DNA of 64,000 nt from Siphlonurus alternatus (taxonomy: Eukaryota; Arthropoda; Insecta; Ephemeroptera; Siphlonuridae), in the NCBI GenBank assembly GCA_949825025.1, contig OX463782.1, forward strand, positions 36,729,951 to 36,793,950, given 5' to 3'. Below the pieces are notes generated by a model, which saw nothing but the letters and a program-made list of their open reading frames with translations, ran no database searches and was not told the origin of the DNA. Position numbers and translations under genes: made by a program. Of this stretch, positions 35,824 to 46,900 are shown one piece after another. Position 1 is the first letter of the stretch. The number at the start of each line of letters is the position of its first letter.

Positions 35824-36170
35824 TGGCGTCACAAAGTTAGTGCGAACCTAGTGGTAACTGCTGGAACTACGTGCGTCTGGCGAGGTGCTGTATATGATTA
35901 ATATTGTAAAATCATGTAAATGCTCCGTCAGTATAAGCCACAGCATAATTTTGCAGAAATGACAACACCATAATTAGTTGTTAAATACGTTAGGACAAAT
36001 ATAAAAAAAAATATTTCAACTTCGTAAGTGATTTCTTTCCTAAAAATTTGATAATTTTTGTAAATCTCCCCCATGCTATAGATATTGCCGTATCCTCGAT
36101 GCAAAGAGCAAAATTTTCAGACGTCAGCGCCATCTCTTGGTCCTTTATGTCCTCTATACACATTTTTATA
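35824..36170. repeat. dispersed repeat Q, copy 1
   Basis: TTGGCGTCACAAAGTTAGTG…TGGTCCTTTATGTCCTCTAT; nearly the same sequence recurs at 53768-54105. 35546-35823 between the SINE and this repeat shows no feature. Confidence 0.8.
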
Positions 36171-36311
36171 GTTAAGGTACGAGGTCATTAATTTAGCAGC
36201 GTTGTCGTACAGTTTATGAAGATGTAGTGGTGTTGAGATAATTAAGAAAATGCAGCTGTCAGGCTAGTGTCTCCTCTTTTTTTTTTACCTAATTTGCATA
36301 TTTTTGTCACT

Positions 36312-36495
36312 TACAGCTCAGGCAATGATCCAGGAGGGAGAAGGAAGGGGCTGCACACCCCTAAAGCCCGAAATGTTGTTTTTAACACAGTCAATACATG
36401 CATTTCCTCACTCCAATTTATTTCTAACATTAGCCTTATGAAGGCGGCACCCACCCCCCGCCCCATTTTTTTCGAGGATCAGTGCCTGTTAAAGC
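36312..36495. mobile_element. repeat H (poly-G/poly-C ended), copy 1
   Basis: AATGATCCAGGAGGGAG…CACCCCCCGCCCC…GAGGATCAGTGCCTG. Decayed relative of 60370-60565. Confidence 0.5.
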
Positions 36496-37154
36496 TCTAG
36501 CAATTGTATAACGTCTCGAGGTATTGTTTGATAGCACAGTCCATAATGCATTGCAAATACCCCAGTAAAATTTTTGAGAAAAAAAAATACGAGATAGAAA
36601 TGAAATAGCCTGACTACATAGTAAGTGAAATAGTCACTTACAAATTCAATCTGGCAAGAGCCGGATATGCTGGTTTTTCATACTTATTCCCATTGTTTTT
36701 TTTTTTAATTTGAGATTTACACATTTTTTTGCAAATGTAGCGAGAGTGTGAAGTCTAATGGAGAACAAACTAGAGGTCAAAAAGTGTCACTTCTGGCTAC
36801 TTCCGGAGGTACATTTCCCTGCCCTCGAGTGTAGCACGGAGGTTGTGCAAGTCTCATCCTGTTGACACACACTGACCACTTCCCTTGGTCGCCAAATATA
36901 AACTTTCCACCGTGGCCTCCAAGTTTAAACTTCCTACCCATCTTCCCCGGACCATCGTGGTCACCATTGCATTTTTAAACTTCCTTCCCATCTTTCCGCC
37001 ACATGCGGTCTACTCTCACTTCCCACACGATATGCCCGGATGCAGAGTGATTTCTCGGGCATGAAGTGGGCCACATTTTTGACGAGGAGAGTAGAAACTC
37101 CCCGCGGTGGAGGATAAAAGTCTGCGAGGAGAGGAGAGGCGCCACTGACGATAT

Positions 37155-39864
37155 ATGGCAAACACTGCGAGGACCTTGTTGGTGCTGATGGTGGTGTCTG
37201 CAGTCGTCCTGGCACGTGAGTTGACATGTGGAGGACACGTGACGTTGAAAGGTTAAGGGAAATTATGCAGTTCATCTAAAGATACAGTATAAGAGATCTT
37301 ACAATTAGTTTATGTGTGAACATTCGCGTAGACTAGAAGGCGCGGGGGCGTGACTTGGGCATGACACAGGGTGCCTCGGATTTTCTAGGACATTATTGGT
37401 TGCGAATGTTCACGAAAATTCACAACCAATAATGTCCGAGCTAATCCGAGGCATCCTGTAATCACGCCCAGGTCACGCCCCCGCGCCGTCTACGCGAATT
37501 TTCGCACGTAAACTAAGTAAGATTTGTTATACTGTATACTCATGATTTAGGCTTGACCGGGCACTTTACTTGAGCAATGTGCAATGAGTTTTTGCTCAGA
37601 ATCTCCAAGCAATTTTGTAAAGTTGTGACATCGATATTGATTGCTCTTTTTTAAAGAGTTTTTTGAAGCCATCAAAGACTGTTACAATATTCGCAATGCA
37701 CAATGACAGCTTCAAAGACAGTCAAAGACCTCTTCCATGTCAGGAAATTGACTAAAATTTTTATTGTGCTCGTATACAGTACTTTTGTGTGTATTTAGTG
37801 CCACTGTGATGTTCCCGCGACAATAGCGCCAACATTTAGGGAGACATGCATGGAACCTCTGAAATATCTAAACATTTTTTTGCCTTAAAAGAGGGGAGAT
37901 TGAATTATCAATGTTAAATTTATTAGTGCATTTGTCACAACCTTCCATCTTCTAGGAGTTCGAGCCTGTCCCGAAAGTTGACATTAAAAAAAAAGCGCCC
38001 AGAAAAGTGTGGGGGGGGATTATGTCGTCACGCGCATCAACGCTACTGCATAGAGTCCTGTCGATCACTGTGCGTGCGCAGGCGTGACGTTACAGGCGCG
38101 GATACAGGGGTTGGCTGTGGGGGGGGGGGGGGGGGAGACCAACCCTGGTCCCGAATTTTTTTATTTAAAATGGCAATATAGGCATTTTTCTCCATTCTAA
38201 TTTCATTTTTATCATTTACCTTATGAAGACGACGCCCCCCCAGTCCGAACGAAATTTGATTCTGGATCTGTGCCTGCGTGACGACATAAGCCCAAGTTCA
38301 AAGCTGAAACTCCTAGAAGGTGCAGGCGAGGATTCAGAAAAAAAGTTCGGGGGGGGGGGGCTGCCTTTATATGAAGCCAATGTTAAAAAAATGGAGTGGG
38401 GGAAATGCCTTTATTGCCCGTGTTAAATCCAAAATTGAGCCACCCCCCCCCTCTCCCCACCCCTGGATCTGCGCTTGATTGAAGGCGTAAAGTGTTGGTG
38501 ATGATTTTATTTTGGTACAAATATGTTTGACATTATTTATATAAATTGATAAAAATATAAAAGCTGAAGCCGTCCCTTTGCTCTCTGATATTCTTTGCGT
38601 TATCATTGGCTTATCATTCATTAACCTCAAGTTATTGCGGAGTTTCTCCACAGAGCGTGCCGAGGTTGAGGACATCTGCCTGCTGCCACCCTTGCAGCCC
38701 ACTGATAACGGATGCGAGGCGTACATCCCGCTCTTCACGTACAGCGCCGCCCGCGGTCGTTGCGAAAACTTCATTTACGGAGGATGTGGAGGCACAGAGA
38801 ACCTCTTCCCCAGCCTGGGGGAGTGTGAGAAGCGATGTGCCGACCGGAGCAAAGGTGAATATCACCCTTAGGTACAGTTGACATAAGGGTCAGAATGTTG
38901 GAGAGACAATACGAAAGAGGATACGATACGTAGGCGCGGATCCAAAACCAAATTTCGGGGGAGGGGAGTGGGCATCTTCTTAAGGTCAATGTTAAAAAAA
39001 ATAGGAAAGGGAAATGCCTGTATTGCCTATGTTAAATTCAAAATTTCGGAAGGGTGGAGGGATCGTGGTTCCCCCAGACACCCTCCTGGATCCGCACCTG
39101 ACGTGTATATAGCAACATAGGGATACACACAGGCTCGGACTGGCCATAAGGCTGGGTCAGGGATCCCTGACTGGCCCCTCAGATTTTTAACACAGGAGCA
39201 TAGGAAAAGTGGCCTCAAATCCCCTTTAAAGTGGCCCTTGCTGCCTAGCTGTAATGTATATAATGCCTATATGGCCCGCTGACTGGCCCCTAGCTTCCCA
39301 GTCAGAGCCTGGATACACAAATAAGAACAGAACGCTGTGTGTAACGGACCGTATATGTTGATGCTCAATGTTCACCTCTTTCCCTGTGACAGCCCCCGTG
39401 AGGCCACTTACCCCCGCTGAAGTGGCCGCACGATGCTCCGAGCCCCCCCCCCCCCCGCAAAGGAGCGTGCCAAGCCGGCCCCAAGCGATTCGCCTTCAGT
39501 CCGGTGAGTGGATGTGACAAACTGTAACGAGAAACTATCTAGTCCATGGAGCAAGGAGAGCGAGAAAATCGCGTGTCAATCAGAGGCTCGGGATTTCCTC
39601 ACCTTGCGGGGAGCGATTTAACGCAAACTGGCCGGCCACTATATATTAAAGCAAGTGCGCTTTTCTCGCCCCGTCAAGTCCCGCTCAACATCGCTTATGG
39701 AAATGCACCTTTACGTTGCTTAATTACAGCTATTTTCTGTTCAGGAGAGTGGCCGCCTGCCACTCGGGGCCTGCGACAACGAAAACGACAACAAGTTTGA
39801 GAGCCTGATTGATTGCTTGTGGATCTGCAAGCCAAACAGCAGGCCAGGCAGGAGCGTCCAGTAG
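37155..39864 (+). CDS. secreted protein with two Kunitz-type domains (4 exons, frame break)
   Basis: Exons: 37155-37215, 38654-38854, 39393-39503, 39745-39864. Exon 1 encodes a signal peptide (TLLVLMVVSAVVLA). Exon 2 is a complete Kunitz domain with phase 1-1 borders and all six cysteines (C at ICLLPP, NGCEAY, GRCENFIYGGC, GECEKRC); the P1 residue after the second Cys is Glu. Exons 3 and 4 form a second domain: ARCSEP, GACQAGPKRFAFSP, GACDNEN, DCLWIC, with no third cysteine. Exon 3 contains 14 consecutive C (39443-39456); 13 would keep the frame from CSEP into GACQAG, so the gene as written has a +1 shift there. Kunitz proteins inhibit serine proteases or block channels; with P1 Glu a trypsin inhibitor is unlikely. 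An assembly error in the C run and a real null allele are both possible. Confidence 0.8.
37287..37545. mobile_element. foldback element in Kunitz intron 1
   Basis: ACAGTATAAGAGATCTTAC and GTAAGATTTGTTATACTGT ends; inner arms AGTTTATGTGTGAACATTCG and CGAATTTTCGCACGTAAACT; GGCGCGGGGGCGTGAC and GTCACGCCCCCGCGCC. Confidence 0.85.
38095..38478. mobile_element. two repeat H copies in Kunitz intron 1
   Basis: 38095-38279 starts GGCGCGGATACAGGGG and ends CTGGATCTGTGCCTG; 38325-38478 starts GTGCAGGCGAGGATTC and ends CCCTGGATCTGCGCTTG. Both hold long G and C runs. Confidence 0.6.
38932..39100. mobile_element. repeat H in Kunitz intron 2
   Basis: AGGCGCGGATCCAAAACC and CCTGGATCCGCACCTG termini; internal GGTCAATGTTAAAAAAAATA is shared with 38376-38400. 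Confidence 0.7.
39131..39310. mobile_element. MITE with GGCTCGGACTGG ends, copy 1
   Basis: AGGCTCGGACTGGCC at left and GGGAAGCTAGGGG-type sequence with CCCAGTCAGAGCCTG at right; relative at 56593-56792. Confidence 0.7.
39541..39710. mobile_element. Harbinger-like MITE F in Kunitz intron 3
   Basis: Right end GTGCGCTTTTCTCGCCCC…CGCTTATGGAAATGCACCT; the left end is decayed. It ends 34 nt upstream of exon 4. Confidence 0.7.
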
Positions 39865-39869
39865 AACCA

Positions 39870-40015
39870 CAGTCAAATTAATTAATTCATCAAAATAATC
39901 TGGTGGTATTCCCGCTGTAAATGAGGTTTCTGCCCTATTGGAATTTATATTTTGAATTTTTTTAGTTACTGGTTCACAATCTGAAAATGTTTGCAAAATT
40001 TCAATACACAAGCTA
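39870..40015 (-). pseudogene. possible LINE RT fragment
   Basis: Minus-strand frame with FSDCEPVTKKI…NSNRAETSFTAGIPPDYFDE, which resembles the segment around the AGPDEIP-type RT motif. Short and lacking other motifs. Confidence 0.25.
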
Positions 40016-40189
40016 GGGGAAAGAAACTTCTCACTTTCCGCTTCTTTCGATTGGAATTTTACATAAATTTGAGTGTAGCATGTATTTCCTTATATGATGA
40101 AAAAAATTAAGAGTCTCAAAAATTAAAAAAAACAAAATCGTATTTCCTTATCCTATGTTAATAATATTATTAAGATATTATTTATTTTT

Positions 40190-40440
40190 CTTCAACTGAA
40201 CCCTAGTACACCTAGTACAGGGTTGGCCACAATTAAGTGACAGAATTTAACCTCCCGGCTCTTCGTAGACCCTACTTTTGTGTGTCCCTTCCAAACTGGG
40301 GCGGCCATGACCTCTAAGCAATCCATCCCAGTATTCGCCTGGTTGTAACTGAGGAAACCGTGGAAACCTCAGTCAGGATGGTTGGCAATTGATGGAGGAT
40401 GTCATCAATCATCTCCCGGATGCACGAATGGGTGATGTTC
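40190..40440 (-). mobile_element. SINE body/tail related to the 5S-SINE
   Basis: Complement of 34545-34790 (CCATCCTGACTGAGGTTTCC and AGAGGTCATGGCCGCCCC on the minus strand). Confidence 0.65.
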
Positions 40441-40514
40441 TTTAGAAACTGCCACTTGTGAAAAGTTTGGCGGTGCATGGCTGTCATCAAACTCACGACC
40501 ATCCGATTACGAAA

Positions 40515-41420
40515 CAGAAAATGGTTTATCTATGAATATGTCTAAAACTGAAGTTGTTGTTTTTCAAAATTTACAAAATAAAACCCCTTTTATTGAAGAA
40601 ATTTAATAAATATAAATAATACAAAAATTGATGTAAAAAATACAATTAAATTTTAGGCTTATATGTAGATAATAATTTAAGATGGGTAGACCATATTGAT
40701 CATCTTAGGAGTAAGCTATCTAGCACAATTTTTGCATTAAATGCACTAAAAAATATATGCGACATTAAATGTTTAATTAAAGACTTTGTACTATGCAAAT
40801 TTTCATTCACACATGAGATATGGTATAATGTTTTGGGGTGATTCTAAAGACTCCGAGTGTATTTTTGTTTTACAAAAGAGAGCAATCCGAATTATGTACA
40901 ATCTTAAAATGCGGGAGACTTGCTCAACTAAATTTACAGAGGAGGGTATATTACCCCTACCATGCCAATATATTTTTGAATGTGTATGTTTTACCAGGAG
41001 AGAATTTAAAGAATATTTTAATGTATTCAAAAATTATAGTTATGAAACAAGAAACAAAAATGCAACAACTCCTTCAATTAGCAGACTTGAACTATGTAAC
41101 AAAGGACCTTTATCAATGTGCATTAGACTGTATAATAAGCTACCTCTTTGTATAAGGAAATTGTCAAATTACAAAGGTTTTAAAAAATCAGTGAGAACGC
41201 TTCTAAGTGATTGTGGTTTTTACAGTGTGAAGGCTTATTTGCAATTTAAATTCTAGTGTATAATATGTTATTTAGTAATATATTTTTAAATATGTTACTA
41301 AATAACATATTTAAAACAAAAATATGTTTTGTTTTCGACGAGTCTAACCCTTCATTCAAAGTGTTACATTTTATAATGTTTGTGTTTGTATGCTTGGAAA
41401 TTGATAAATAAAAAATTTGA
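40515..41420 (+). pseudogene. 5'-truncated LINE ORF2 fragment
   Basis: Begins with MNMSKTEVVVFQNLQNK and YVDNNLRWVDHIDHL in broken frames. It then has an open stretch 40786-41256 with FVLQKRAIRIMYNLKMRETC, RNKNATTPSIS and RLYNKLPLCIRKL, the C-terminal region of Jockey-like ORF2. Not the same family as the LINE at 13.5-17.6 kb. Ends near an ATAAATAAAAAAT tail. Confidence 0.8.
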
Positions 41421-41425
41421 ATTTG

Positions 41426-41742
41426 TCCTTTTGATCGTTTTGATTAACATGTAAACCTTAGCAAATTCACAAAAATTCTGAAATTTTCTTGAGAGGTGCA
41501 GATATTAGTGCCTATAAGCCATAGAAAAAATTTCGAAACAATTTAACGAGCCAATTTTTTAAAATTAATTTTTTTAATTTTCATCAGCATCGGGCTTTCC
41601 CATATGGAGAGACAAACTTAATATTTAATTTAAAAAAAAATCGGCTCGTTAAAATGTTTTGAAACTTTTTCTATTGGCACTAATACCTGCCTCTCAAAAA
41701 ATTTTCAGAATTTCGAAAAGGTTTACATGTTAATCAAAGGGA
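41426..41742. mobile_element. foldback element L
   Basis: CCTTTTGATCGTTTTGATTA and TTAATCAAAGGGAC ends; GTTTCGAAACAATTTAACGAGCC-type left arm against GGCTCGTTAAAATGTTTTGA on the right. Confidence 0.85.
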
Positions 41743-41871
41743 CCTACGTCGAACAGCTGATCGGCATTATCTCTACCTTAAAGGAATACTGGCCTCAATT
41801 TACAATATTAGACAGTCACTAAGAGTTGCACGAGTATATAATCAACAGCATTTCCATTATTTTTCTCCACG

Positions 41872-42034
41872 CGCGGTACGACCATGCGAAGTTGCGCTGC
41901 AAAGTAAGAAATTTTAGTCCTTGCTGACGTCACAACTCAATAAGTCAATACTAACCAGGGCTGGCTGTGAGTTGTGAAGTCAGCAACGACTTTCTTTTTA
42001 GCGCAACTTCGCACGGTCGCACCATGCGTGAATT
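41872..42034. mobile_element. foldback element M
   Basis: CGCGCGGTACGACCATGCGA, AGTTGCGCTGCAAAGTAAG and their inverted match CTTTTTAGCGCAACTTCGCA…GTCGCACCATGCGTG. Confidence 0.8.
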
Positions 42035-42847
42035 AAATAAATACAAATTATGTTAATTTTAAACTTGAGCAAAACTGTGACTGAATAATTAGCAATTCGA
42101 GGCCTGTATCCCTATAGTTGTTCTTGCATTGCAGTGAATATGTTTTTTCACATATTGGTTCAAGCTGTCATAAGAATTTTGAAATATTGAGAATTTTTGT
42201 CTTATAATATGAAAAATATGGATTTGCTACCGTATCTTAATAAAACTTTGCAAAATCACAAATTTTATAGTTGGAATGTTAACTCTATCAGGTTTCAAAT
42301 ATACTGTATTAGGCGCTTGCGTGTGACGTCAGTGTGACCTTGGATCGGGAGTTTCAACAGTCGTCCGCCAGTCGTCGATGGTGGCCTGGTGGAACTCCGC
42401 AATGTATAAGCATATAGGAGAAAGTATTAAAAAAAAATATTTAAAATATATAAAGAAAAGATTCTGAATTCTGAGGTGAGCAAAAGTTTGAAAATTTTAT
42501 TTTAAACATTTTGTTCACCTCACATTTTTTATTTTCATTTTAAATAATTTATAATGTATTTTTTTAATCTTTTGCCTGCATGCAGAGTTCTCTACCACTC
42601 CACCGGCATGGCAGAATGCGCGCGCATGTTTTCACTCAGCCCCTGTAAAGTATACTGATTGCGTTGCTCATGCAACCGCCTTTTTATTGCTCCATACCTG
42701 TTTCTAATAAGTTTCCCGGTATATAGTTAAAATCTGAAGTCCGTCATATCTTATAAAAAATAGGTATAAATTATTGCTTCCAAGCACACAATAAATTTTA
42801 AGAATTGTTGTACTTTTTATTATTTAATCTCAACAAAATTTGTACTT
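42035..42847. other. no gene seen
   Basis: AT-rich with a weak inverted pair (GTGGAACTCCGCA near 42391, GCAGAGTTCTCTACCAC near 42584) that may be another decayed foldback. Confidence 0.4.
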
Positions 42848-42849
42848 AA

Positions 42850-43280
42850 AGGGGTACCAAAGTGAATATACTTTTGTTACATATTCGGGCAGCTACGAAT
42901 TATTCTGATATCCCTGTGTCTCAATATTTTCGTACAATGCCTAGTTATTTTACAATTAATTATTTAGTTTGAAAAGTGAGTTTGAAAACCGTTGGTTGAT
43001 TCAAGCATCCCCGCAGCCGCAGCGGTCGGTGATACGACAAGAAGGGGGCGGGAGGAGGTTCCCCCGATTCGCGGGAGATTCTCGTCGTATCAGTGGCTGC
43101 TGCTAGAGCGCACCGACTTGAATTAACCAACGGTCATCAAACTCACTTTTGAAACTAAATAATTAATTGTAAAATAACTAGACATTGTATGAAAATATTG
43201 AGCCACAAGGATATCAGAATAATTCGTAGCTTCCCGAACATGTAAAAAAAGTATTCACTTTGGTACAACACCCCTTTAAG
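42850..43280. mobile_element. foldback element N, ~430 bp
   Basis: AAAGGGGTACCAAAGTGAAT mirrors ATTCACTTTGGTACAACACC CCTTT. The arms continue through GCTACGAATTATTCTGATAT and AACCAACGG…AAACTCACTTTTGAAAC, with a GC-rich centre (CGATACGACAAGAA / TTCTCGTCGTATCA). Confidence 0.9.
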
Positions 43281-43367
43281 AGTGCAAAAAAAAAGTTCTG
43301 GATATAAGATTCAAATAGATTATTTAATGTTTTGAATCCTAAAAAGTACATATAACGGGAAGGTGTG

Positions 43368-43556
43368 GCGCAGGGTGCTTGACCGGGTCTCGTCTGATCA
43401 CCGAAGTCAAGCAACGCCGAACGTGGTTAGTAGTTAGATGGATGATCATTTACAACAAAAACCACGTTCCCATCCAGGGGTAAATTCCAGGGGGCTTTTC
43501 CACTATGTGGTTTCCCTCACTTTGGACCATTGCAGCACTTCCGGTTCATTCACAAA
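43368..43556 (+). mobile_element. 5S-SINE, left part, cut by the Gypsy element
   Basis: GGTGTGGCGCAGGGTGCTTG, GACCGGGTCTCGTCTGATCA, CCGAAGTCAAGCAACGCC and TGGATGATCATT form the 5S-like head; the body follows and stops at the 5-bp duplication ACAAA (43552-43556). It continues at 49211. Confidence 0.85.
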
Positions 43557-43908
43557 TGTGACATATGTATATGTTATGTTAGTGTTTGCATAAGCGTCTT
43601 AAGTCAGACGTATATTATACCTTTCAAAGCAACGCGCCTTTATAGGAGCTCCCTTTCTCCCCGCTCCTACCTGACTTTCTATTCCCCGCTGCCGCCTACT
43701 TTCCCGTCATTCCTTCTTATCACCTCACTTGCTCTCCGAAACTAGATACAGCCTAACGTAGTAGCCAAGTGCTCTAACTATTATATTTTGTGTAACTCGT
43801 GTGAGTAATAAATAGAACGTGTGCTAAACTATATTCTATAATTTATAAAATAGATACCTATCCAAAGTAATATATAAAATATTATTTCTTGATATAAAAT
43901 ATATAACA
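43557..43908 (+). repeat. 5' LTR of the Gypsy element
   Basis: TG…CA ends; ends directly before AATTGGCGACGAGG. AATAAATAG at about 43807 may act as the polyadenylation signal. Confidence 0.95.
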
Positions 43909-43969
43909 AATTGGCGACGAGGAAAAGTGAAGTATGTATTAAATCTTGGTGGAATGTGCTGTATTACAC

Positions 43970-46900
43970 ATGAGTGACAGTGAACAAAGTGCTGCACAAG
44001 CTGCAAGAACTCGTGCACAAGCAGCGGCTATGGAGAAACAACAGCAAGAAGCTGCGGAAGCTGCGCGACTCGCGGAACAAGAGAGACAGCGCCAGGCAGA
44101 CGAGGAACGGCAGCGTCAAGCAGAAGCGGACAGGACTGCGCGGGAGTCCATCACGGCGGAGCTCGTGAGGAATTTGGCTGCGCTGTCAGCTCTGGGTGGT
44201 TTCACGGTGCCCGGGCAAGCACAGGCTTCTGGGAATGTGGTAATGGGTGCGAGTAACTTCAGTGAGTACTCGCACGGAGGTGCTGAGACATGGGAAGTTT
44301 ATATAGAGCAGCTAGAATGTTTCTTTCGTGCAAAAAGGATAGTTGATGAGGATACTAGAAAAAATACCTTGTTAACTGTAATGGGGAAAACAAATTATTT
44401 ACAATTAAGAAACTTGTGTATGCCTCGTAAACCATTTGAATTAACATATGACGAATGTGTTAAGATTTTAAGTAAATTCTATGATCCGCTACCAAACATT
44501 TGGGTCAGTAGAAATTCATTTTGCACGAGGACTCAGAAGCCAAATGAGACATTTTCATCTTTCTTAGCAGCACTTAATGGACTCAGTGAACATTGTAATT
44601 TTGACAGTTTGGAGCAAGCACTTGTTGGTCAAGTTTTATCGGGCATGAAAGACGATAAACTCAAAGAGCAAATTCTACAAATTCCTGACTTAACATTCAA
44701 AAAATTACAAGATAAAGCTATGGCAGTTGAAGCAGCACGTAGTAATGTTCTTAAATTCCAGAAACCAAACCAAGTGGAGGAGAGCGAGGCGGTGCACAAA
44801 GTTGCATCGAGAAAACCGGCGAGTCACCAAGGCCAGCACAGGAATGCAGAGGCCACACCGGGGACATCGTCACATCATGCTGCGGCTGGTAACGCACATG
44901 CATGCTATCGCTGTGGACTGGCCAATCACAGGGCTGATCGTTGCTTTCACAAGAATGCAACGTGTGGTTTCTGTTTGAGGGTCGGCCACAAGGAACAGGT
45001 CTGCATGGTTAAGAAAAATCACTCAAAACAGAAGCAAAATGAGGCTGCTGCTGCGAGTGCTGGTCGAGGCACACGCCCACCAGGTAGTCGCGGTGGCCCA
45101 GGCGGTCACAGTGGCACGGGAGGTCGCAGCGGACAAAAGGGCCGCGGGAAGCAGAGCGCGCACTACTGCGAGGAGGAGCAGGAGGAGCCGCCCGCACGAC
45201 CCCAACAGCCTGAGCGACAATCTCATTTATTCTCTACCAGGAGTGGGGAAAATGAGTCGCAGATTATGCTTTCTGTTAATATTGAAAACAAACCAATTAA
45301 TTTTGAAGTTGACACTGGTGCAGGACACTCTATAATTGGTTATGATTCATTTGTAACAAATTTCAGCAACCATAAATTACAAAATTGTAATATTAAACTG
45401 CAAACTTGGACAAAACAAGAGTTAGAAATTGCTGGTAAAATTAACGTAAAATATAAAATTAATAATAAAAATACTTCTTTACCATTAATCGTAATGAAAA
45501 ATGCTGGTCCAAATTTATTAGGTCGAAACTGGTTTAAAGCACTGAATATATCATTGAATATTCCAGATGCAGTTCACAACATGTCCAGCACCGACCACCA
45601 ACAACAACTTCCACCTGAGATCGCGGACTTCGCGGACGTGTTCCGACCGGAGCTGGGCAAGTACACTGGCCCGCCGGCGCACATCGAATTGGTGGATGGT
45701 GCGGAGCCAGTGCTGCGGCCTCCGCGCCAAGTACCATACGCCAAGGAGGAGCGCGCCCACGCGGCGCTTGATCTTCTGGTGCAGGAGGGCTCGCACCTAC
45801 CCGTCCCAAGGCCGGAGTGGGGCACCCCCGTGGTCTACGTCGAGAAGCCGGATGGATCAGTCCGCGTGTGTGGTGACTATAGCGGCACGGTTAACCCATT
45901 ATGTAAAAAAGATGTATTCCCCATGACTACAGTCAATCAAATACTTGATAAATTAGCTGGAGGAAAATACTTTGTCAAATTAGACTTAGCACGAGCTTTT
46001 CTACAAATTACTGTAGACGAGCCAACATCTCACATTTTAACCGTAAACACCACAAAAGGCGCATTTAGGCCAACAAGACTTCCTTTTGGTCTGACGTCAT
46101 CGCCAGCTATTTTTCAGAGAATCATGGAGTCACTTCTCTCAGGCCTAAAGGGCACGGGGGTGTACTATGATGACCTGCTAATACAGGGGTCCACGAAGGA
46201 GGAGGTATGGACAAGAACCAGAGCTGTTCTAGAACGCTTGCAGTCTGTGGGGCTGCGAGCCAAACTGCAAAAATGTATCTTTGCAGCAACCGAACTAGAC
46301 TTTGTTGGGTATCACATTTCAGACAGTGGAGTGAGTCCCACAAAAGACAAAGTGGAAGCGCTGGTGGACATGCCGTCGCCCACGAATGTCGAACAGCTGC
46401 AGTCTGTCCTAGGCTACATAAACTACTATGACAGATTCCTCCCCAACAAGGCAACCATGTTTAAACCCCTTTATGATTTACTTAAGGTCGGAGCAGCATG
46501 GACCTGGGGCCCGGAGCAAGAACAAGCACTCACTTACGTCAAACAAATTATGTCATCTGACGCAGTGCTGGTGCATTATGATCCTAATTTACCTCTTGTA
46601 CTAGCTTGTGACGCCTCGTCATACGGAGTCTCGGCGGTACTCTCACACATTGTGAAAAACAGCAACGGGACCGTCGAGAGACCCATCACGCATGCGTCCC
46701 GAACGTTGCGTCCAAGCGAAAAAAATTTTGCACAAATTGATCGAGAAGCACTCTCAATTAAATTTGGTATAGAAAAATTCCATATGTATTTAAGTGGACA
46801 ACCAGAATTTAATATAATTACTGATCATAAACCTCTACTTGGAATTTTCAGGCCAAACAAACCGCTATTAGATGTGATGTCACAAAGGATGACCCGCTAC

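Noticed and set aside
36975..37275. Minus-strand ORFs over the Kunitz signal exon
   Set aside because: The opposite strand has a clean signal peptide with donor and correct phase into the Kunitz exon.
38367..38881. Several overlapping ORFs on both strands around the first Kunitz exon
   Set aside because: Only the frame with six Kunitz cysteines bounded by AG and GT is real; the rest are shadows.
43368..43450. Functional 5S rRNA gene
   Set aside because: Only the 3' part of 5S is similar, it diverges, and it is joined to a repeated body; it is a SINE head.
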